Shown here piece after piece: positions 40,488 through 44,721 of a DNA stretch of 44,721 bases. Numbering within the stretch: the first letter of the stretch is position 1; every line of letters begins with the position of its first letter. The stretch is from Oscillospiraceae bacterium (GTDB taxonomy: Bacteria > Bacillota > Clostridia > Oscillospirales > Ruminococcaceae): assembly GCA_017462785.1 (NCBI GenBank), contig JAFTQJ010000085.1:1-44721 (forward strand). Direction: 5' to 3'. The notes below the pieces were generated by a model. It had not been told where the DNA came from. It worked only from the letters and a program-made list of their open reading frames with translations, and ran no database searches. A program made the position numbers and the translations under genes.

Positions 40488-41207
40488 ATGACGGGGCTGT
40501 ATCTGCTTGCAGGCATCCGGACTGAGATCACGTCAGTGTATCCCGATGTGCACCGGCTCTGTGCTGATTACAGAACACAGGGAACGCCGGAGCTGTACAT
40601 CCGGACGACACGGACGGAGATTTCTGCTGAACGGCAGCGGACGGAGGCATCACAGCATGCAGGGGACGGCTATCTGGAAACGCTCGCCGTGTACCGGAGG
40701 CTTGCGGAAAAGATGATAGCATTCCGCACAATCCTCATACACAGCTCTGCGATTGGAACGAATGGTACAGCCTATCTCTTTGCGGCAAAAAGCGGTACGG
40801 GCAAATCCACGCACACAAGACTCTGGCGTGAGATGCTCGGGGATGCGGCGGTCATGCTCAATGATGACAAGCCGCTGGTGACGGTCAATGCCGGCGGTGC
40901 CATTGTGCACGGTACGCCTTGGGACGGCAAGCACCGCCTGAGTGCTCCCATCTCTCTCCCGCTGGGCGGTATCTGTTTTCTGGAGCAGGGGATGGGAAAC
41001 CGCATCACGCCGCTGACGGCACGGGAGGCGTTCCCCATGCTTGCTGCACAGACCTACCGACCGGCTGATCCTGCCGGAACCGCAGGGACGCTCCTGCTTC
41101 TGGAACAACTCGCCGGAAGTGTGCCGCTTTATCGGATGCAGTGCAATGTGACACCGGAGGCAGCCGCAATTTCCTATGGAACGATGACGAAAGGACAACG
41201 GATATGA
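40488..41207 (+). CDS. HPr-kinase-like P-loop kinase (RiPP-associated type)
   Basis: A 239-residue protein with the Walker A FAAKSGTGKSTHTRLW (about 97-112), an acidic LNDDKPLV corresponding to the DD pair of HprK, and WDGKHRLSAPISLPLGGICFL. It lacks the N-terminal HprK domain and is distinct from the true hprK at 20129. In lasso-peptide clusters such as that of paeninodin a kinase of this type phosphorylates a precursor serine, so peptide phosphorylation is plausible here. ATG 40488 is chosen; GTG 40476 overlaps the peptide stop and has poor spacing. It overlaps the next gene by ATGA. Confidence 0.85.
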   Translation: MTGLYLLAGIRTEITSVYPDVHRLCADYRTQGTPELYIRTTRTEISAERQRTEASQHAGDGYLETLAVYRRLAEKMIAFRTILIHSSAIGTNGTAYLFAAKSGTGKSTHTRLWREMLGDAAVMLNDDKPLVTVNAGGAIVHGTPWDGKHRLSAPISLPLGGICFLEQGMGNRITPLTAREAFPMLAAQTYRPADPAGTAGTLLLLEQLAGSVPLYRMQCNVTPEAAAISYGTMTKGQRI

Positions 41208-41470
41208 AACTGAAATCGGAGTTTATCACGCACCGGATGGGCGATGAACAGGTGATGGTTGCCGCCGGAACATCGCAGTTCTGCGGCATTGTCCGGAGCA
41301 ACCGAACAGCGGCATTCATTGTGGACTGCCTGAAAACAGAAACAACGGAAGAGGATATCATTGCCGCCATGCTTGCAGCCTTTGATGCACCCGAATCCGT
41401 GGTTGCAGAGGATGTCCGCAGGATCCTTGATACCCTCCGCAGTATCGGTGCACTGGATGCAGAAAAGTAA
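41204..41470 (+). CDS. PqqD-like protein (RiPP recognition element)
   Basis: An 88-residue winged-helix protein with the PqqD pattern: FITHRMGDEQVMVAAG, NRTAAFIVDCLKTETTEEDIIAAML and a final VRRILDTLRSIGALD. PqqD-type domains bind the leader of ribosomally made peptides and present it to modifying enzymes. Start ATGA overlaps the kinase stop; its own end overlaps the peptidase start by 14 bp. Position between the kinase and peptidase fits a leader-binding adaptor. Confidence 0.88.
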   Translation: MKLKSEFITHRMGDEQVMVAAGTSQFCGIVRSNRTAAFIVDCLKTETTEEDIIAAMLAAFDAPESVVAEDVRRILDTLRSIGALDAEK

Positions 41471-41864
41471 TTTTGCCGCCGAACTTGCAGAGCACGGCAG
41501 TCTGGTTTATGTCTGCGAGGGGGACAGCATGCTTCCCTTGCTGCGTGAAAAGCGTGATCTGCTCATCATCAAGCCGGTACAGCGGCGGCTCAGACGCTTT
41601 GAAATACCGCTGTACCGGCGTGACAGCGGTCAATACGTCCTGCACCGTGTTCTGCGTGTGCGGAAAAAGGATTATATCCTCTGTGGTGACAACCGTCTGC
41701 GGATGGAATGCGGCATCACGGATGCACAGATCCTCGGCGTTCTGACGGCGGTCGTAAGGGACGGAAAGGAATATCCGCTTTCCGGATGGCGGTACTGGCT
41801 GTACGTTTACGCATACTGCGGTCCGAAAAGTCTGCTTGGTTTGCTGCTCTGTAAGGAGGTGTAA
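41457..41864 (+). CDS. S24/S26-family (signal-peptidase-like) protease
   Basis: A 135-residue protein with the nucleophile motif GDSMLPLL (about 22-29) and YVLHRVLRV, where the general base is His instead of the Lys of bacterial signal peptidase I, as in SipW/ER-type enzymes and S24/S26 peptidases; CGDNRLRMECG follows. There is no N-terminal membrane anchor; the only hydrophobic part is near the C-terminus (WRYWLYVYAYCGPKSLLGLLLC). It may remove the leader of the 40324 peptide. Start ATG 41457 lies inside the PqqD gene and has only a weak Shine-Dalgarno. Confidence 0.85.
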   Translation: MQKSNFAAELAEHGSLVYVCEGDSMLPLLREKRDLLIIKPVQRRLRRFEIPLYRRDSGQYVLHRVLRVRKKDYILCGDNRLRMECGITDAQILGVLTAVVRDGKEYPLSGWRYWLYVYAYCGPKSLLGLLLCKEV

Positions 41865-41868
41865 TGCC

Positions 41869-43020
41869 ATGAAACAGGCAGGAGCTGACCTGATCTGGCT
41901 TTGCCGCTGTGCACTGCATGGGACTGTTCCTGAACCCGAACGGATACAGAAAACAGACCTTGCAAAGCTCTGGGAAATGGCACGTTTTCACAGCCTGACT
42001 GCATTGACGGCGGCGGTGCTGCTCAAAGCAGGCGTACAGCTTCCCTCCGAATGGACGGAAGCTCGCTGGAAATCCGTGCGGAAGAATCTGCTCCTTGACG
42101 CAGAACGTGCAGAAATCGAAGCCTTTCTCGAAGAAAACAACATCCCCTTTGCACCCCTCAAGGGCATCCTGCTGAAAGAGCTGTACCCCGAAGCCGGCAT
42201 GCGGGAAATGGCGGATCAGGATATGCTCTGCGACAGCAGAGGACGGGAAAAGCTTGCGGCGTTCATGGAAAAACGGGGTTACAGCGGTTCCTGCATCGGC
42301 AGGGGCAACCACGACATTTTCAAAAAGCCGCCGGTTTACCATTTTGAAATGCATACAGCACTCTTTGGTACACACCAGAATCCGCAGTTTGCGGAGTATT
42401 TTCGTAAAATGGAGGAAAACCTGCTGCGATCGGGCAGCGGATGCAGAAAGTGGCTTTCCGATGAGGAGCATTATCTCTATCTGACCGCCCACGCCTTCCG
42501 CCACCATGCGGAGGGCGGCACGGGGGTGCGGACGTTGCTCGACTTTTATCTCTATCTGCAAAATTATGGTGCGTTCATGAACTGGGAGGAGCTGTCCGCT
42601 GGACTGGATGAGCTGGGGCTGACGGAGTACGAAGCAACGCTCCGCACACTTGCACATCAGCTTTTCGCAGGGGAAGGGGAGCAAGGCCTGACGGACAAGC
42701 AGCGTGAGATGCTGGAATATTGTCTGTTTTCAGGGACGTTCGGCACAACTGCACATCGGGTGCAAAAGGCAGGGAAATGGGCATATCTCCGGCAAAGGCT
42801 GTTTCCGGATATGGCGTTCTATCGGGAATTCTACCCGTTTTTCTGCCGGCACTGGCTTCTGCTTCCGATCGCATGGCTGATACGGCTTTTCCGTGCCGTT
42901 TTGATTCGGCGTAACCATCTCAAAAAAGAATTGAATGCAATTCTGAAAAAACATAACAGGAGGAACAATCATGATCAAGCACATCATTCTCTGGACACTG
43001 AAAGAGGAATTCACAGCTGA
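41869..43020 (+). CDS. Nucleotidyltransferase-fold protein (NTP_transf_5 type)
   Basis: A 383-residue protein with FAPLKGILLKELYPE (about 95-109), MADQDMLCD (the D-x-D-type metal motif) and HDIFKKPPVYHFEMH, a pattern of the uncharacterised nucleotidyltransferase family seen in lasso-peptide and other peptide clusters. The C-terminal part is helical with a hydrophobic segment FFCRHWLLLPIAWLIRLF. AAGGAGG lies 9 bp before ATG 41869. The frame runs 50 bp into the next gene, so its last 17 residues may be of little importance. It may transfer a nucleotide to the peptide; this is inference. Confidence 0.83.
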   Translation: MKQAGADLIWLCRCALHGTVPEPERIQKTDLAKLWEMARFHSLTALTAAVLLKAGVQLPSEWTEARWKSVRKNLLLDAERAEIEAFLEENNIPFAPLKGILLKELYPEAGMREMADQDMLCDSRGREKLAAFMEKRGYSGSCIGRGNHDIFKKPPVYHFEMHTALFGTHQNPQFAEYFRKMEENLLRSGSGCRKWLSDEEHYLYLTAHAFRHHAEGGTGVRTLLDFYLYLQNYGAFMNWEELSAGLDELGLTEYEATLRTLAHQLFAGEGEQGLTDKQREMLEYCLFSGTFGTTAHRVQKAGKWAYLRQRLFPDMAFYREFYPFFCRHWLLLPIAWLIRLFRAVLIRRNHLKKELNAILKKHNRRNNHDQAHHSLDTERGIHS

Positions 43021-43273
43021 GGAAAAGGAAACCATCAAACGGGGCATCAAAGAAGGACTGGAGGGACTCGCAGGCGTGATTCCGGGACTGCTCGAAATCC
43101 GTGTGAATACCGGCAGACTTCCAAGCTCCAACGCCGATCTGATGCTGGATTCGACCTTTGAGAGCGTGGAGGCTCTGAAAGCCTATGCAGTGCATCCTGC
43201 ACATGTGGAGGTTGCGGACACAAAGGTCAGACCCTACACGGCCCTGAGAAGCTGTCTGGATTTCGAGGTGTAA
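42971..43273 (+). CDS. Dabb-family (stress-responsive alpha/beta barrel) protein
   Basis: A 100-residue single-domain protein of ferredoxin-like fold: MIKHIILWTLKEEF, IPGLLEIRVNTG, LDSTFESVEALKAYAVHPAHVEV and a C-terminal strand. Dabb proteins form dimers; most have no defined function. AGGAGG lies 7 bp before the ATG, inside the end of the nucleotidyltransferase gene (50 bp overlap). Four bases separate it from the expansin gene. It may be a passenger rather than part of the peptide cassette. Confidence 0.88.
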   Translation: MIKHIILWTLKEEFTAEEKETIKRGIKEGLEGLAGVIPGLLEIRVNTGRLPSSNADLMLDSTFESVEALKAYAVHPAHVEVADTKVRPYTALRSCLDFEV

Positions 43274-43277
43274 TACG

Positions 43278-44123
43278 ATGAATCGGCGTATCATCGCAGG
43301 AGCTGCTGCGGCTTGCCTTGGAATCTGTGCATTCACTGCTGTGTCCGCATCGGCGGATGCCGGAACCATCCGTGCCTTGCAGGATTTTCTGCTGTGCACG
43401 AGCCGTTCCATGCCGGAAAATGCCGACCTGACGGCGGACGGCCGTGTGGATGCTTTTGATCTCTGTGTGATGAAGCGGAAAGCACAGCCAGTGCAGGGTG
43501 TGGAGAAATTAGAAGAGAAGGGGACTGTACACAGCGGATATGCAACATTCTACGGAGGCGGTTACGAGGGCGGCTGTGCCATGCTCGATCCGATCTCGAA
43601 GGAGGATTATTGGATCACCGCCATGAATATTGTGGACTACAGCAACGCTCAGCTCGCCGGAGCCTATCTTGAGGTGACGGGTGAGCTTGGAACGATCCGT
43701 GTGCTTGTGACCGATCTTCTGCCGGAGGGGCAGAAGGGGGATCTGGATCTCTATGTGGACGCTTTCCCTTTGATCGCTCCGGCGGAAAAGGGAAAGGTGC
43801 CTGTAACATGGAAGATCATCCCCCTCGACAGTGCAGAGGACGCACCGGTTTCCTACAAGTATAAGGAGGGCACGACCGAATTCTGGTGCGGTGTGCAGGT
43901 GAGAAACCACCGCTATCCCATCATGAAGCTGGAATACCTTGATGCTTCGGGCGAATTCGTGGAGATCCCCAGACGCAACTACAACTATTTTGAGAGTGAC
44001 AGTATGGGTGCGGGTCCGTTCACGTTCCGGATCACGGACATCTACGGCTCCGTCATCATTGATGAAAACATCCCCCTGACACCGGACGAGATCCAGCAGG
44101 GACATGTACAATTTCCGAAATAA
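43278..44123 (+). CDS. Secreted expansin (EXLX1/YoaJ-like) with an N-terminal half-dockerin
   Basis: A 281-residue secreted protein that should loosen plant cell walls without hydrolysis. Signal peptide about 1-27 (AAACLGICAFTAVSASA). Residues 29-68 carry a dockerin helix (IRALQDFLL) and one calcium loop D50-LTA-D54-G-RV-D58-AF-D61 followed by LCVMKRK; the first calcium loop is missing. The expansin double-psi barrel follows (HSGYATFYGGG, TDLLPEGQKGDLDL with the conserved D146), then a CBM63-like domain very like YoaJ (VQVRNHRYPIMKLEY, YNYF, GHVQFPK), with F202-W203 where YoaJ has two tryptophans. It would dock on cell-surface cohesins. Confidence 0.92.
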   Translation: MNRRIIAGAAAACLGICAFTAVSASADAGTIRALQDFLLCTSRSMPENADLTADGRVDAFDLCVMKRKAQPVQGVEKLEEKGTVHSGYATFYGGGYEGGCAMLDPISKEDYWITAMNIVDYSNAQLAGAYLEVTGELGTIRVLVTDLLPEGQKGDLDLYVDAFPLIAPAEKGKVPVTWKIIPLDSAEDAPVSYKYKEGTTEFWCGVQVRNHRYPIMKLEYLDASGEFVEIPRRNYNYFESDSMGAGPFTFRITDIYGSVIIDENIPLTPDEIQQGHVQFPK

Positions 44124-44128
44124 TCCTG

Positions 44129-44165
44129 AATGCTGCTGCACGAAAAGTGCAGCAGCATTTTTTTG
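44129..44165 (+). terminator. Terminator of the expansin gene
   Basis: AATGCTGCTGCAC, loop GAAAA, GTGCAGCAGCATT, then TTTTTT. Stem nearly the same as at 37732. Confidence 0.93.
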
Positions 44166-44537
44166 ATGGGGCAGGGGAGGGGAAAACGCTGTTTTATCCG
44201 GATTGTATACTCTGGAGCATGGTTTGATTTCAGTTAGCTAAAACTGATTGAAATGCCGATTGATTTGAAAAAATGCTTATATAACATTGATTTTTTGATT
44301 TACATTGATTAGCGGATGCTAATTGAATAGAATTTTGATGCTTGGTAAGCTGCTGCTAACTTGTGGCAAAAAAGAATACGCCGGCAGCTCCGGCGTAAGA
44401 GAAAACCCCAGAAACAATGGGATGTTTCTAGGGTTCAGTCTGTCGAAAAAACTCGTCAGGTTCAAAGGACGAAGTATTTTGGCGGGTCAAGGGTACGCAG
44501 TGCTCTCGCAATATTGCCCCAGAAAAGCCAGATAAAA
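44166..44537. other. Non-coding stretch with two hairpins, no gene recognised
   Basis: AT-rich to about 44340, then GC-richer. ACGCCGG-CAGCT-CCGGCGT lies at about 44379-44397, and CCCCAGAAACA / TGTTTCTAGGG at about 44404-44431; read on the minus strand the latter is followed by a T-rich tract and looks like a terminator. Short open frames here lack ribosome-binding sites and familiar domains. It may be the remains of a mobile or repeat element downstream of the tRNA genes. Confidence 0.45.
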
Positions 44538-44583
44538 GAATAATCCGAACACTCAACCAATCTGGATCGTGTTCGGATTATTA
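44538..44583 (-). terminator. Terminator of the tRNA operon
   Basis: AATAATCCGAACAC / GTGTTCGGATTATT, read on the minus strand and followed by CTTTTATC, 6 bp after the CCA end of tRNA-Glu. Confidence 0.85.
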
Positions 44584-44588
44584 CTGTT

Positions 44589-44663
44589 TGGTGACCCGTA
44601 CGGGAATTGAACCCATGATTCCGCCGTGAAAGGGCGGTGTCTTAACCTCTTGACCAACGGGCC
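44589..44663 (-). tRNA. tRNA-Glu (anticodon UUC)
   Basis: 75 nt including an encoded CCA. Acceptor GGCCCGT pairs with ACGGGTC (one G-U); the anticodon arm is CCGCC-CTTTCAC-GGCGG with TTC; the T-arm is TGGGT-TCAATTC-type and closes with ACCA. All arms are well paired. Three bases separate it from the upstream tRNA. Confidence 0.95.
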
Positions 44664-44666
44664 ATA

Positions 44667-44721
44667 TGGTAGCGGCAGCAGGATTCGAACCAGCGACCAA
44701 TCGGGTATGAACCGAGTACTC
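44667..44721 (-). tRNA. tRNA with CAU anticodon (Met or Ile2), 5' part outside the window
   Basis: The 3' 55 nt are present: anticodon loop TTCATAC (CAT), T-arm loop TTCGAAT and an encoded CCA. The anticodon stem shows one mismatch at its outer pair and the T-stem one T-T pair at its centre. The class (elongator Met, initiator Met, or Ile with lysidine) cannot be settled without the 5' half. Confidence 0.85.

Noticed and set aside
40488-41207. Second copy of the catabolite-control HprK
   Set aside because: It lacks the N-terminal HprK domain and the ELRGIGIIN signature; a true hprK is at 20129-21109.

Overview
The window reads as a chromosomal segment of an anaerobic Clostridia-class Gram-positive, most likely a Ruminococcus-like gut or rumen Oscillospiraceae. 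Evidence: the conserved Firmicutes run hprK-murB-rapZ-whiA-dnaE followed by pfkA; Shine-Dalgarno-rich starts (AGGAGG) with several TTG/GTG starts; sigma-A promoters with 17-18 bp spacers; a THF riboswitch in front of folT; a secreted dockerin-bearing expansin as in fibrolytic ruminococci; and a base composition a little above 50% G+C by eye. The genus is an inference.

Layout. 1-205: a tandem palindromic repeat. 206-1391: queC-queF (queuosine precursor). 1401-4366: small membrane proteins, an EamA/DMT transporter carrying an in-frame copy of the same palindromic repeat, and luxS. 4482-7379: a cytoplasmic three-part GH3 glycosidase behind a leader with a terminator-like hairpin. 7421-9336: yhfC-arsR-sdpI operon with three TTTAGA-N6-TCTAAA operator boxes around its promoter. 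9354-11812: a polysaccharide flippase, a small palindromic insertion between duplicated terminators, two small genes and a fourth operator box. 11827-15756: fucA-fucK-fucI for L-fucose. 16008-27355: ten closely packed genes, rpe, three Rnf-like membrane genes (D, E, A), a membrane-anchored putative glycosidase-like protein, then hprK, murB, rapZ, whiA and dnaE. 27551-31860: pfkA, THF riboswitch-folT, proC and two membrane proteins. 32036-34578: rpsO and pnp. 34654-40199: P-loop kinase, EcsC protein, an asparagine synthetase lacking its glutaminase half, GtrA, and a Uup-type ABC-F. 40324-43020: a small peptide, an HPr-kinase-like kinase, a PqqD-like protein, an S24/S26 peptidase and a nucleotidyltransferase, which together look like a peptide-modification (RiPP-like) cassette. 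42971-44123: a Dabb protein and the dockerin-expansin. 44589-44721: tRNA-Glu and the 3' part of a CAU-anticodon tRNA on the minus strand.

The strongest unusual signals are: (1) an RPE-like palindromic element that sits both between genes and in frame inside a transporter gene; (2) an RnfD-E-A module that has lost the flavinylation threonine and three of four membrane iron-sulfur cysteines and has no RnfB, C or G beside it; (3) the 40.3-43.0 kb peptide/kinase/PqqD/peptidase/nucleotidyltransferase cassette; (4) a shared operator motif linking the yhfC-arsR-sdpI operon to a small membrane gene 2.5 kb away. Everything here is from reading the sequence; no database search or structure prediction was run.
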